The translations under genes were made by a program, and so were the position numbers. The notes under the pieces are model-generated. The model was not told where the DNA came from and did no database searches. It worked only from the letters and a program-made list of their open reading frames with translations. From NCBI GenBank assembly GCA_963736575.1, contig CAVTPD010000001.1:62001-126000 (forward strand): 64,000 bases of DNA, written 5' to 3'. Shown here one piece after another: positions 50,071 through 59,384 of this stretch (the stretch's first letter is position 1; each line of letters begins with the position of its first letter). Source of the DNA: CAVTPD01 sp963736575 (GTDB taxonomy: Bacteria > Bacteroidota > Bacteroidia > Cytophagales > JAAEPT01).

Positions 50071-50996
50071 ATTCCGACTCTTTGGAAAACGACAATCGTG
50101 CCGCCGAGATCCTCGGCCGCGTGAGGCGTATGGAAGTCCGCACGAACCGGCTTGTCGACGACTCACTCGCAGGCCGGTATGCCAGCGTTTTCAAAGGGAG
50201 GGGCATGGACTTCGACCGTGTGCGAAATTACGTGGCCGGTGACGATGTCCGTACGATTGACTGGAATGTCACCGCCCGTACCGGTGAACCGCACATCAAG
50301 CTTTTCACTGAAGAACGCGAGCTGACCATCATGCTACTGATCGATGTCAGCGCTTCTTCTGACTTTGGCTCAGTGGTCGATTCGAAACGCGAACTTGCTG
50401 CGGAGGCAGCCGGCGTCCTCGCTGCCTCTGCAATCCGGAATCGTGACAAGGTTGGCCTCATCCTGTATTCCGACGATGTGGAACTATATATTCCCCCGGG
50501 AAAAGGGCGCATCCATATCATGCGCCTGATTCGGGAAACTCTCTATTTTCAACCCGAGCGGAAAGGGACGAATATCACGAAAGCCCTGGATTTCGCAAAC
50601 CGCATCGTCCACCGCAAGTCGGTGTTCTTTCTTGTCTCGGATTTTTGTGTCAGCTCGCCATTTGAGGAAAATCTCAACGAGTTGCGCAACAAGCTGAAAA
50701 TCACCAGTCGCCGACACGATATTATCGCGGTATCCGTAACCGATCCCCGCGAAGAATCGCTCCCCAATGTGGGGCGGATCCGCATCGAGGATTCGGAAAC
50801 TGGAAGTGTGGTCGAACTCGACACCGGAAGTGCGAAGGTGCGGCAGGATTTTGAGAGTCGCTCCCGGCAGCGCCGCGAAACCGTCTCGACCCGCATCCGG
50901 TCGATTGGCGTTGATTTTCTGGAATTCAAAAACGGGGAGGACTGGATGCCTGGACTGATGTCATTTTTCCAAAACCGCAGACAACGGTCCGGCTAA
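50067..50996 (+). CDS. DUF58 (VWA-like) protein
   Basis: A 309-residue cytosolic protein of the DUF58 family. It has RRMEVRTNRLVDDSLAGRYASVFKGRGMDFDRVRNYVAGDDVRTIDWNV-type conserved residues; the segments GRGMDFDRVRNYVAGDD and IDWNVTARTGEPHIK are signature. The IMLLIDVSASSDFG part is the MIDAS-like D-x-S-x-S metal site (D-V-S-A-S) of a VWA-type fold. It starts 4 bp inside moxR's end. The DUF58/MoxR pair is widespread; the DUF58 protein is presumed to be the MoxR client or adaptor. Confidence 0.92.
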   Translation: MNSDSLENDNRAAEILGRVRRMEVRTNRLVDDSLAGRYASVFKGRGMDFDRVRNYVAGDDVRTIDWNVTARTGEPHIKLFTEERELTIMLLIDVSASSDFGSVVDSKRELAAEAAGVLAASAIRNRDKVGLILYSDDVELYIPPGKGRIHIMRLIRETLYFQPERKGTNITKALDFANRIVHRKSVFFLVSDFCVSSPFEENLNELRNKLKITSRRHDIIAVSVTDPREESLPNVGRIRIEDSETGSVVELDTGSAKVRQDFESRSRQRRETVSTRIRSIGVDFLEFKNGEDWMPGLMSFFQNRRQRSG

Positions 50997-50999
50997 GTC

Positions 51000-51545
51000 A
51001 TGAGGTTTGTCATACCAACAATCATTGCGAGTGGGACTCTTTTTGCGCAGGAAACCGAAGACATTCGTGGACCAAAGCCGCTGATAGATATTCCGAAAAA
51101 CGACCAGCCTGACTACGCAATGTGGATGGTCGGTGTGGCATTGGTCGTTTGCGGAATTCTTTGCTGGCTGGCTTGGAAGCATTTCTCCAACAAACGCAAG
51201 CCGAGGACCGCGTGCGACATTGCACTTGCCGATCTTTCGGAACTCGAAAGCCAAGCCGAGAACATCCGCGCCGATGAATTTGCGGAAAGAGCTGCTCTCA
51301 CCGTGCGCCGATATATTTCAGCAGCCTTTGGTATCGCCGCACCAAACCGGACATCCGAGGAATTCTTTCGCGAGCTTCCCGCTTCATCCGTTCGCGACAA
51401 AGATGGTCATCTTCACTCTTTTCTAAAATCCTGCGACCTCGCGAAGTTCGCAGCCGCCGAGCTCAATGCCGCACAAAGGATCAAACTCATGGAGTCCGCC
51501 AAAGATTTCGTAAGAACAACTACACGGGAAGGAGGGGAAGGATGA
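51000..51545 (+). CDS. DUF4381-type membrane protein
   Basis: A 181-residue protein with a signal-like N-terminus (MRFVIPTIIASGTLFAQ), one membrane helix at about residues 42-62 (MWMVGVALVVCGILCWLAWK), and a cytosolic helical C-terminal domain with VRRYISAAFGIAAPNRTSEEFF. This resembles the DUF4381 proteins found next to VWA/BatA genes. It starts 3 bp after the DUF58 stop and overlaps batA by 4 bp. It is probably a small membrane partner in the complex. Confidence 0.75.
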   Translation: MRFVIPTIIASGTLFAQETEDIRGPKPLIDIPKNDQPDYAMWMVGVALVVCGILCWLAWKHFSNKRKPRTACDIALADLSELESQAENIRADEFAERAALTVRRYISAAFGIAAPNRTSEEFFRELPASSVRDKDGHLHSFLKSCDLAKFAAAELNAAQRIKLMESAKDFVRTTTREGGEG

Positions 51546-52546
51546 ATGGATTTGAGTTTCTCCATCCCAACTTCTTGTTTCTGCTACTAGGTTTGCCGTT
51601 GCTGGCGGTCTGGAAAGGAAAGTGGGGGCGACCTGTCGCAATCCGTATGCCCTCCACGGTGGACGCAAATGAGATCGGAGGGAGACCGAAATCTAAAATC
51701 GGCGGTTTCCTTCTTTTTCTGGGCCTGCTCTCGCTTGCCTTGCTGATTATCGCCTTCGCTCGCCCACGTTTTGGAAAAGGATCGGTCGATATTGAAGCAA
51801 GCGGGATTGATATCCTGCTCGCAATCGATGTTTCCGGCTCCATGGAGGCGCTGGATTTTACGCTCAACGGAAAGCCCGCAAACCGGCTTGAGGTGGTGAA
51901 GGATGCTGTTGGTAAATTTGTTCAAGAGCGGCCGAATGATCGTATCGGCATGATCGCCTTTGCCGGCCGTCCGTATCTCGTGAGTCCGCTCACTCACGAT
52001 CAGGATTTTCTGGGGAAGCGTTTGGATGGAATAAAAATGGGTCAGGTGGAGGATGGCACGGCCATCGGCTCGGCAATCGCATCCGCAGCCTCCCATTTGA
52101 AGGACTCCGATGCGAAATCACGGATAGCCATTCTTCTAACAGATGGTGTCAACAATGCCGGAGCCGTCAATCCACTGACGGCTGCCGAAGCAGCGAAAGC
52201 GCTCGGAATCAAAATTTATACCATAGGCGCCGGAACGATGGGCGAGGCGCCGATGCCCGTTACCGACCGTTTCGGACGGCGCTTTCTCCGCAACATGCCT
52301 GTCGAGATCGATGAGGAAATGTTAGGCGAGGTGGCGTCTTCAACAGGTGGCCAGTATTATCGAGCAACAGATACCGATTCGTTGGAAAGAATATACGAGG
52401 CGATCAACGATTTGGAAACGACCACCCGTAAGCTCAAAAAATACCAGCAATACGACGAACTTTTTCTCTGGTTTCTGATACCCGGACTTGGACTTCTACT
52501 TGTTGAGACGATACTCACGCAAACCCGGTTCCGTCGCCTGCCATGA
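51542..52546 (+). CDS. batA: BatA-like VWA membrane protein
   Basis: A 334-residue inner-membrane protein with two N-terminal helices (FLFLLLGLPLLAVW and FLLFLGLLSLALLIIAFARP), a periplasmic or cytosolic VWA domain, and a C-terminal helix (LFLWFLIPGLGLLLVETILT). The metal-ion-dependent adhesion site is intact: D-V-S-G-S-M (LLAIDVSGSMEALDF) and later T-D-G (LLTDGVNNAGAV). BatA, with BatB-E, was described in Bacteroides as an aerotolerance cluster. It overlaps the next gene by 4 bp. Confidence 0.88.
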   Translation: MNGFEFLHPNFLFLLLGLPLLAVWKGKWGRPVAIRMPSTVDANEIGGRPKSKIGGFLLFLGLLSLALLIIAFARPRFGKGSVDIEASGIDILLAIDVSGSMEALDFTLNGKPANRLEVVKDAVGKFVQERPNDRIGMIAFAGRPYLVSPLTHDQDFLGKRLDGIKMGQVEDGTAIGSAIASAASHLKDSDAKSRIAILLTDGVNNAGAVNPLTAAEAAKALGIKIYTIGAGTMGEAPMPVTDRFGRRFLRNMPVEIDEEMLGEVASSTGGQYYRATDTDSLERIYEAINDLETTTRKLKKYQQYDELFLWFLIPGLGLLLVETILTQTRFRRLP

Positions 52547-54540
52547 TGATTGCCCTGCTACCACCTTCGGAAACGACCGCCCTCCATTTCGCCCAGCCTC
52601 TCTGGATCTGGATTGGAATGGTGGTGTGCGTCGGCATGATTGTTCTCTTTGTCCGCTTTGACCGGCGGCGTGAAACCGATCTCGCAAAAATTTTCCATCC
52701 TCGTTTTCGCCAACGACTGACAGGAGGATATTCCAAGCGCCTGCGAAACACGAAACGCTCAATGTGGTTGGTCGCCGTTCTCCTGACATTTGTAGCAGCA
52801 GCGCGCCCGCAAAAAGGCTACGAATGGCGGGAGGTGAAGCGTAAGGGAATTGATATCCTTTTCGCAGTGGATACGTCGCGAAGCATGCTTGCTGAGGATC
52901 TGAAGCCAAATCGATTGGAACGGGCACGTCTTGGAATTCTGGATTTTGTCGAGCGTCTGGAAGGCGATAGGGTCGGGCTAATCCCGTTCGCAGGTAGCGC
53001 GTTCGCGCTCTGCCCTTTGACTCTCGACTACGGTGCCTTCCGGGAATCGCTGAACGCGCTCGATACCGATCTTATTCCGCGCCAAGGAACCGATTTGGCC
53101 AGCGCCATCAAAGAGGCGGAGCGTTTGTTCGAGGAGAATGGCAACAACTTCCGGGTTCTCGTACTCCTGACTGATGGTGAGGATTTACAGGGATCGGTGG
53201 ACGATGCTGCGAAGGCAGCAGAGGAGAAGGGAATGTCGATCTATACAGTTGGCGTGGGCAGTAGGGAAGGAGCTCGAATCCCGCTGGGACAAAATGAATT
53301 CGTGCGCGATGCGCGGGGAGAAATTGTGACAACCACACTGGATGAGGAGACTTTGGGAAAAATAGCTGATGTTACCGGTGGTCTGTATGTGCCGTTGGGT
53401 CGTGGTGCTGAAGGTCTGGACACGATTTATCAGGAGAAGCTTCGTCTGGTGCCCAAGCGTGAGCTGATGCAACGATTGGAGCGCGTGCCGCTGGAGCGAT
53501 TCGAATGGCCGCTTGGTGTGGCGATTGTGCTACTCTTCCTCGATCTCATGATTTCAGACAGGAAGCGCCAGAAAAAACAGCGAAGCTTACCATCCGCAGC
53601 TCGCCGGATCAAAACTTCGGCCGCCGCTTCCGTTTTTGTCATTCTTGCAGTTCTTGGAGACCTCCGTGCCGAAAAGGCGACCACTGTGTCGAGCGATCCC
53701 CGCGAAATTTATAACGCGGGAACGGAACAATATTCAAAAGGTGAATTCGAGCAGTCCATCGATACTCTTCGGAAATCCCTTTCCACCCCGGATCTGAAAC
53801 TTCAGCAGCGTAGCTACTACAATCTTGGTAATTCGCTCTACCGGCAAGGTCAGACCTTTCTCGAAAAAGATACCGACAGGACCATCGAACTCTGGGAGGA
53901 CTCGATCAAAGCGTATTCCGATGCACTTTCCCTCGATGCGAAGGACGAAGATGCGATTTTCAACAAGGTTCTGGTAGAAAAGAAATTGGAGGATCTGAAG
54001 AAACAGGAGAACAAGGATCAAGAGGACGAGCAGGAACAGAAAAAAGACGATCAGGAAGATCAGCAGGAAAAGAACGAGGACGAGGGAGAAGAAAAAGAGA
54101 ATCAGAAAGACGACGAGGGGGATCAGGATGAGCAAGAGTCCGAAGACGGAGACGAGAAGGATCAGAATGAGAAAAAGCCTGGTGAGGGCGATCAAAGCGA
54201 TCAAGAAAAGGACGGTGACCCTGAAGGTGAGAGCGGAAATTCTGATGCTGAAAAACAAGACGTAGAGGAAAAGGGGACTGATTCTGGCAAGGAACCCGGC
54301 GAGGAAGAAAACGGAGCCCCCCGGCCCGGTGAAGAAGGTGACAATGGAGAAGGCCAGGAACAGACACCAAGCGGAGATATCAGCGAAGAGCGTGGCGAGA
54401 AGCAGGAGATGTCCAAGGAACAGGCGGCGCAGTTGTTGCAAGCGCTCGAAGGCGATGAGGAGACTGTGATTCCCATCCCGCAACAACGCCCCTCCAGATA
54501 CATCACTCCGGAGAACTCAACCAAAGGAAAGACATGGTGA
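52543..54540 (+). CDS. batB: BatB-BatC fusion: VWA, TPR and acidic low-complexity region
   Basis: A 665-residue fusion. Residues about 85-300 are a BatB-type VWA domain with MIDAS motifs LFAVDTSRSMLAED and LLTDGEDLQG; a C-terminal membrane helix (WPLGVAIVLLFLDLMI) follows. Residues about 355-480 then carry a TPR-like region as in BatC (EIYNAGTEQYSKGEFEQSID, SYYNLGNSLYRQGQT, SIKAYSDALSLDAKDEDAIF). The next ~150 residues are an extreme Glu/Asp/Gln/Lys low-complexity tract (about 495-640), before a C-terminal MSKEQAAQLLQALEGDEE segment. In Bacteroides BatB and BatC are separate proteins, so the fusion is notable. Confidence 0.85.
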   Translation: MMIALLPPSETTALHFAQPLWIWIGMVVCVGMIVLFVRFDRRRETDLAKIFHPRFRQRLTGGYSKRLRNTKRSMWLVAVLLTFVAAARPQKGYEWREVKRKGIDILFAVDTSRSMLAEDLKPNRLERARLGILDFVERLEGDRVGLIPFAGSAFALCPLTLDYGAFRESLNALDTDLIPRQGTDLASAIKEAERLFEENGNNFRVLVLLTDGEDLQGSVDDAAKAAEEKGMSIYTVGVGSREGARIPLGQNEFVRDARGEIVTTTLDEETLGKIADVTGGLYVPLGRGAEGLDTIYQEKLRLVPKRELMQRLERVPLERFEWPLGVAIVLLFLDLMISDRKRQKKQRSLPSAARRIKTSAAASVFVILAVLGDLRAEKATTVSSDPREIYNAGTEQYSKGEFEQSIDTLRKSLSTPDLKLQQRSYYNLGNSLYRQGQTFLEKDTDRTIELWEDSIKAYSDALSLDAKDEDAIFNKVLVEKKLEDLKKQENKDQEDEQEQKKDDQEDQQEKNEDEGEEKENQKDDEGDQDEQESEDGDEKDQNEKKPGEGDQSDQEKDGDPEGESGNSDAEKQDVEEKGTDSGKEPGEEENGAPRPGEEGDNGEGQEQTPSGDISEERGEKQEMSKEQAAQLLQALEGDEETVIPIPQQRPSRYITPENSTKGKTW

Positions 54541-56372
54541 TGGTAGTCAGAAAACATCTCCGGAAGTGGGTTGCAACGCTGTGGATGATCGCGTCCATCC
54601 AGATCTGCTTGGGCGGTGAAATTGAGGCCACACTCGATCGCGATTCGGTGCTGGCAGGGCAAGGCGCTCAACTTACGCTGAGAATTTCCGGCTCTCCTGA
54701 TGGACGTCCTCAGTTTCCCGAAATAGAAAATTTCATTGTCGAACCGAAAGGCCAGAACCAGGAATTCCGCATCATTAATGGAGTGACGTCTCGCGCAGTA
54801 ACATATCGTTATGCTGTAGGGTCTCAGATACCAGGTGACTACGTGGTTCCTAGTATTTCCATGAAGGTGGATGGGCAGGAAGTTTCCACCAAGCCCTTGG
54901 AGCTGAAAGTCCTCCCAAAGGATGCGGCCCGCCCCCCGGCAGGTGGAGCCTCCCAACAGCCACAGGAGGAGGAGACCGATCCTATCGAAGAAGCGGAGCG
55001 CTTCGGATTTCTGACCGTGGAGTTGCTAAAGGGCGAACGAAAGCATGTGTTTGTTGGCGAGATCGCTCCGGTGAAGATCGAGGCATGGATACCTGCGGAA
55101 GGTCAGGCGCAGGTGCGAAGCGGTATCCAGCCGGAAGGTCAGGCGTTCACTTTGCACAATGTCAGCGACAGGCCATCACAGACAACGAAGGTTCGTGATG
55201 GACGGAGGTATATCGTGGTCACTTGGTATGGTGGAATCTCCGCTACAAAAGCAGGTAGAAATCCGGTTTCGCTTTCTCTAGAGGCAACGGTATCGGTGCG
55301 CGATACCTCCGCAGCTCGGAGAAAGCGTCCCAGGATGGGTGGAGCGTTCGATGATCCGTTTTTCGACGACATTTTTGACCGCATGCGAGTTCCAATGATC
55401 CAGAAGAATGTGACACTTGCCTCCAAGGACGAGGAAATCGAGGTACGTTTGCTTCCCGAGGAGGGAAAGCCGGATGGTTTTGCAGGGGCGGTGGGAAACT
55501 TTGCAATGGCGGGTTCCACTATTCCGGAGGATTGGAGAACGGGTGAGCCTCAATCGGTCGAAGCATCTGTGACAGGCACCGGAAATTTCGCACTTCTGAG
55601 CGAACCGAGACTGACACCTGCGGAAGGCTGGAAGGTGTATGCCGGGAAGAGTGATTTCACTCCAGGAGATGTCGCATCATTCTCCGGAAAAAAGGACTTT
55701 CGATTTAGCGCGGTTCCAGCCAAGGGTGGGAGCCGAGAACTCGCGCTGGAGCTAAGTTATTTCGATCCCGACGAGGGGGCTTACAAAACGGTTAGCAGCC
55801 CGGCGCGTGAGGTGCAGATTTTGGGAGAGGACATTGTTTTCACTGAGGAACCGGTAGCAGTCGAGGAGCAGGCGGAAGAAACGGACCAGCTCGTTGGGCA
55901 GCACGACTTGGTCTCCGGATTCAGGAGTTCTTTAATTCCTCTGGTGGAGCGACCTATGTTTGTGGGTCTTTTGGGTGGATCCGGGCTTTTGGGGCTAGCA
56001 GGGATCGGACTGATGGTCGCGCGGGTGCGAAGAGAGAACCCCGAGAGGATTGCGGACGCCGAATTGAAGAAGTCGACACAGGATGCATTGGCGCTTGCGA
56101 ATCAGGCGGCGAATGATGGCGATCCCGTTGAGTTTTTCCGGGCCGGACGTCGGGCGTTGCAATTGAGGCTCGCAGCAATTTGGGAGGTTTCCGCAGAGGG
56201 GATAGCCTCGGCTGATGTGGAATCCCGGTTGGGCGGGGGATCAGAAGCGGTGATGTTTTTTCAAGAGTCCGACAGGCAGTCGTATAGCAGTTCAAAGTCT
56301 GGGGATTTCCCGAAATGGCAGACGATGCTGGATAAGGCGCTAAACTCACTGAACACAGCTACTCTGGAATGA
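54534..56372 (+). CDS. batD: BatD-like exported membrane protein
   Basis: A 612-residue BatD-family protein: after an N-terminal signal/anchor (ATLWMIASIQICLG) comes a large extracytoplasmic beta-sandwich region with repeated Ig-like units (IEATLDRDSVLAGQGAQLTL is the usual BatD start, where the protein is exposed to the periplasm), then a membrane helix at about 475-497 (MFVGLLGGSGLLGLAGIGLM) and a C-terminal helical cytosolic domain. It overlaps the batBC gene by 7 bp and the next gene by 4 bp. The family is of unknown biochemical function but always accompanies the VWA proteins. Confidence 0.88.
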   Translation: MVMVVRKHLRKWVATLWMIASIQICLGGEIEATLDRDSVLAGQGAQLTLRISGSPDGRPQFPEIENFIVEPKGQNQEFRIINGVTSRAVTYRYAVGSQIPGDYVVPSISMKVDGQEVSTKPLELKVLPKDAARPPAGGASQQPQEEETDPIEEAERFGFLTVELLKGERKHVFVGEIAPVKIEAWIPAEGQAQVRSGIQPEGQAFTLHNVSDRPSQTTKVRDGRRYIVVTWYGGISATKAGRNPVSLSLEATVSVRDTSAARRKRPRMGGAFDDPFFDDIFDRMRVPMIQKNVTLASKDEEIEVRLLPEEGKPDGFAGAVGNFAMAGSTIPEDWRTGEPQSVEASVTGTGNFALLSEPRLTPAEGWKVYAGKSDFTPGDVASFSGKKDFRFSAVPAKGGSRELALELSYFDPDEGAYKTVSSPAREVQILGEDIVFTEEPVAVEEQAEETDQLVGQHDLVSGFRSSLIPLVERPMFVGLLGGSGLLGLAGIGLMVARVRRENPERIADAELKKSTQDALALANQAANDGDPVEFFRAGRRALQLRLAAIWEVSAEGIASADVESRLGGGSEAVMFFQESDRQSYSSSKSGDFPKWQTMLDKALNSLNTATLE

Positions 56373-57115
56373 TGTGTGCCCGGATTTTTCGATCGATTTT
56401 GTTTTTATTCTGCGCTGTTCATTTGGCTGGAGCGGAAGAGCTCGATGAATTGAACGCCTATTACAGCGCAGGCGATTACCAGAGGGCCGCTGATGAGTAT
56501 GAAAAGATTCTGGATGCTAAAGGACACAATGCGGACGTTTACTACAACCTTGGAAATGCCTACCAGCGACTGAAGAGATACGGTCACGCTATCCTTGCAT
56601 ACGAGAGAGCCTTGCTAATCGATCCGCGTGACCCGGATATAAGGGCGAATTTGGAGCAGGCGCGGAAGGAGATATCAGACTTCAGTGAATCCGGGCAAAC
56701 CTCACCAAGCGCCTCGTTTCGAAAGTTTTTCAGCCGTAACGAGTTGTCCTGGATCGCGGTGTGTGCAGCGTTCGCGGCATGTGGAACTGTCTTTTTTGCA
56801 GGGTGTAAGCGACTGAAGAATAGATGGCCACGGCGTGTCGCTTTCGGAGTGGTTGCAACGTCTTTATTAGTTTTAGTAGTTGCTGGAACAGTCCTCTATT
56901 TGCGAAGTGATGAGGGAACACGAGCGGTGATAATTTCCGACGATGGTGTAATCCGGCTGTCTCCCTTCTCAGACGCGGAAGTCGTAGCCACTCCCAAGCC
57001 GGGGCGCGTTGTTGGACTTGGAGGGAAAGTGGCTGGTTTCCGATACGTGACAATTCCCGACCAAGGCCTGAGCGGTTGGATGGCGGAGGTGGATGTGGAG
57101 CGGATCGAAAAATGA
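56369..57115 (+). CDS. batE: BatE-like TPR and SH3-type protein
   Basis: A 248-residue exported protein. A signal peptide (ILFLFCAVHLAGA) is followed by TPR units (YYSAGDYQRAADEYEKIL, DVYYNLGNAYQRLKRYGHAI, LAYERALLIDPRDPDIRANL), two membrane helices (about residues 128-150 and 160-176) and a C-terminal SH3-like domain (VRLSP-type motif, WMAEVDVERI). This matches BatE of the aerotolerance cluster. It is the last gene of the operon and converges with glnS. Confidence 0.85.
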   Translation: MMCARIFRSILFLFCAVHLAGAEELDELNAYYSAGDYQRAADEYEKILDAKGHNADVYYNLGNAYQRLKRYGHAILAYERALLIDPRDPDIRANLEQARKEISDFSESGQTSPSASFRKFFSRNELSWIAVCAAFAACGTVFFAGCKRLKNRWPRRVAFGVVATSLLVLVVAGTVLYLRSDEGTRAVIISDDGVIRLSPFSDAEVVATPKPGRVVGLGGKVAGFRYVTIPDQGLSGWMAEVDVERIEK

Positions 57116-57129
57116 CTTTTCTCTCATCC

Positions 57130-57147
57130 GACCATTTCCGGATGGTC
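57130..57147 (+). terminator. Possible weak terminator hairpin of the bat operon
   Basis: A 6-bp stem GACCAT/ATGGTC with a 6-nt loop lies 15 bp past the batE stop in the gap with the convergent glnS gene. No T run follows, so support is weak. Confidence 0.25.
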
Positions 57148-57197
57148 TGGGAATCAGGAGGGCTTTCGCCAAAGCATCAAAAGCTGGGCAATCAGGT

Positions 57198-58865
57198 TTA
57201 CCGGCCTTTGCCCCATGAGTCCCGGAGTGCGACTGTGCGGTTAAAGACGGCATGCTTACCGGCTATATGCTCCTTACGATCCGTGATGAAATAGCCGGTC
57301 CGCTCAAACTGGCAGGCATATCCAGGCTTTGCCTGAAGAAGAGAGGCTTCTACTTTCGCAGTGACAATTTTCACCGATTCAGGGTTGAGGACTGAAATAA
57401 AACCGCCCTCAGCTGCGTCCGGATCCTCCACGGTAAAGAGTCGGTCGTAGAGGCGGACTTCCGCATCGACGGCGGTGAGGGCATCGACCCAGTGGATGGC
57501 GGCTTTGCAGACTACGCCTTCGGGGGAGTCTTTTCCTGTGGTGGCCGGAAGGAGTTTCGTGCGCACGAGGGTGATTTCCCCGGCATCGTTTTTCTCGAAG
57601 CCAACGCATTGGATAATTGGGCCGCCACGGAGGCGGACATATTTATCCGGGGCGAGGCGGAAGTATTTCTTCTCGGGGATCTCCTGGAAGTCCTCGCGCT
57701 CGATGAAGATTTCGGCGGATAGGGAAACCTCGCGTTCGCCAAAAGATTCGTCCTGCGGGTGGTTGGGGATTACTGCGGTCGTAGTAGGCTCTTCCGCGAA
57801 GTTTTCAATGATCACTTTCAATGGATCTAGAACGGCCATACGGCGTGGAGCGCTTGAGTTGAGGTGATCGCGGATGTCGTGCTCGAGAAGTGCGACATCG
57901 GTGGTGCTGTTGTATTTTGTAATGCCGACGCGTTTGCAGAAATGACGGATTGCGGCTGCAGGATAACCGCGACGACGGATGCCCGACAGGGTCGGCATGC
58001 GTGGATCATCCCAGCCTGAGACATGGCTTTCCTTCACGAGCTGAAGAAGTTTGCGTTTGCTCAAAACAGTGTAGCTCAGGCTGAGCTTCGCGAATTCGAT
58101 CTGGCGGGGTGTGGATGGAACCGGGCAGTTTTCGATGAACCAGTTGTAAAGCGGGCGGTGGTTCTCAAACTCCAAGGTGCAGAGCGAGTGGGTGATATGC
58201 TCGAGAGCGTCCTCCAGCGGGTGGGCGAAGTCATACATGGGGTAAATGCACCAATCGTCACCAGTATTGTGGTGTTCGCGGTGCATGATGCGATACATGA
58301 CAGGATCGCGCATGTTCATGTTCGACGAGGTCAGGCCGATTTTCGCGCGGAGCACTGCCTCACCTTCTTTGAATTTTCCGTCGCGCATGGCGGCGAATTT
58401 TTCGAGGTTTTCCTCTACAGAGCGGTCGCGGAACTTCGACGGGGTGCCGGGGGTCTGGACGTTGCCGCGATGGAGTTTGATTTCCTCGGGGCTTTCCTCG
58501 TCGACGTAAGCGAGGCCGTTCTTGATGAGATGGACGGCGCAGTCGTGAAAGAACTGGAAGTAGTTCGAGGCGAAATACAAGTCGTCGCCCCAGTTAAAAC
58601 CTAGCCATTTCACATCGGCCTTGATGGACTCGACGTATTCGGTTTCCTCCTTCTCTGGGTTGGTGTCGTCGAAACGAAGGTGGCATTTCGCGCCGGGGTG
58701 CTCGCCTGCAATACCGAAGTTCAGGCAGATGGATTTCGCGTGGCCGATGTGCAGATAGCCGTTCGGCTCCGGTGGGAAACGGGTGACGGTGGTCTCGTGC
58801 TTTCCGGAGGAAAGGTCGGTGGCGATGATTTCGCGGATGAAATCGAGTTTTGGAGTATCGGACAT
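57198..58865 (-). CDS. glnS: Glutaminyl-tRNA synthetase
   Basis: Class I aminoacyl-tRNA synthetase charging tRNA-Gln. From the ATG at 58865 it has 555 residues, practically the length of E. coli GlnS (554); the frame continues upstream but that part is not GlnS-like. The HIGH motif is PNGYLHIGHAKSIC, the KMSKS motif is VLSKRKLLQL, and the KMSKS-side domain plus the C-terminal anticodon-binding beta-barrels (starting near RMAVLDPLKVIIENF) are intact. The presence of GlnRS rather than only GatCAB is compatible with many but not all bacteria. The region upstream to 59384 has no gene. Confidence 0.95.
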   Translation of the reverse strand: MSDTPKLDFIREIIATDLSSGKHETTVTRFPPEPNGYLHIGHAKSICLNFGIAGEHPGAKCHLRFDDTNPEKEETEYVESIKADVKWLGFNWGDDLYFASNYFQFFHDCAVHLIKNGLAYVDEESPEEIKLHRGNVQTPGTPSKFRDRSVEENLEKFAAMRDGKFKEGEAVLRAKIGLTSSNMNMRDPVMYRIMHREHHNTGDDWCIYPMYDFAHPLEDALEHITHSLCTLEFENHRPLYNWFIENCPVPSTPRQIEFAKLSLSYTVLSKRKLLQLVKESHVSGWDDPRMPTLSGIRRRGYPAAAIRHFCKRVGITKYNSTTDVALLEHDIRDHLNSSAPRRMAVLDPLKVIIENFAEEPTTTAVIPNHPQDESFGEREVSLSAEIFIEREDFQEIPEKKYFRLAPDKYVRLRGGPIIQCVGFEKNDAGEITLVRTKLLPATTGKDSPEGVVCKAAIHWVDALTAVDAEVRLYDRLFTVEDPDAAEGGFISVLNPESVKIVTAKVEASLLQAKPGYACQFERTGYFITDRKEHIAGKHAVFNRTVALRDSWGKGR

Positions 58866-59384
58866 GGGGAAGAGGGGTATATCGCTAAAAGGTGTAGCCA
58901 GTTGCGAGAGATTGAACGGTTTGGCTAAGAGCGCAAGACAAGGCACTGGAGCAGAGACTATTTGTAGCTTACAGTTTGACGCCACTCGGAACCTCTCGGA
59001 TGGCGGAGGAAAATTCGCCCGCGCCGAAACCCACGCTCTGCGCTCCTGCGTTGAGCCAGGAGAATATGAATCACGTCATCTAGCATTTTTTAGATTCAAC
59101 CAGATTTCCGGGCGAGTAGCCACTGCACTAAGAATTCTTGGCAAAGTTAGCGTCATTTGTAAATTAGCTGTGCTTGAAGATGTCGTGAGATTTAAAGATT
59201 TTGCCAGATCCCGCAACAGGTTGGAGATGCCGTTCGCAGAGCGGTGTCCACAACGACAGAGAAACACGCCTTACTCCCATTTACTCAAAGTAACTTATTT
59301 TCGCAGCCTACGAGCCTGAACCGATTCTTTCTAGAACCTTGATGGTAACAGTAGTTTCTAAGATTCCATGACCTTCCTCCACAC
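58866..59384. other. Gap between glnS and the AT-rich cassette
   Basis: 519 bp with no convincing intact gene. It should hold the glnS promoter (minus strand) and perhaps the promoter of the rightward cassette. On the minus strand around 59170-59300 a stretch reads FLCRCGHRSANG, resembling the first half of a CDGSH iron-sulfur motif, followed in a shifted frame by GSGKIFKS; this may be a decayed CDGSH gene or coincidence. Confidence 0.35.

Noticed and set aside
53734..54486. 250-codon minus-strand frame rich in Leu/Phe
   Set aside because: Mirror image of the Glu/Lys-rich tract of the BatB-BatC fusion; the hydrophobicity is an artefact of complementing GAA/AAG codons.
58783..59319. 178-codon plus-strand frame
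   Set aside because: Starts inside glnS on the other strand and has irregular composition in the gap; no family recognised.
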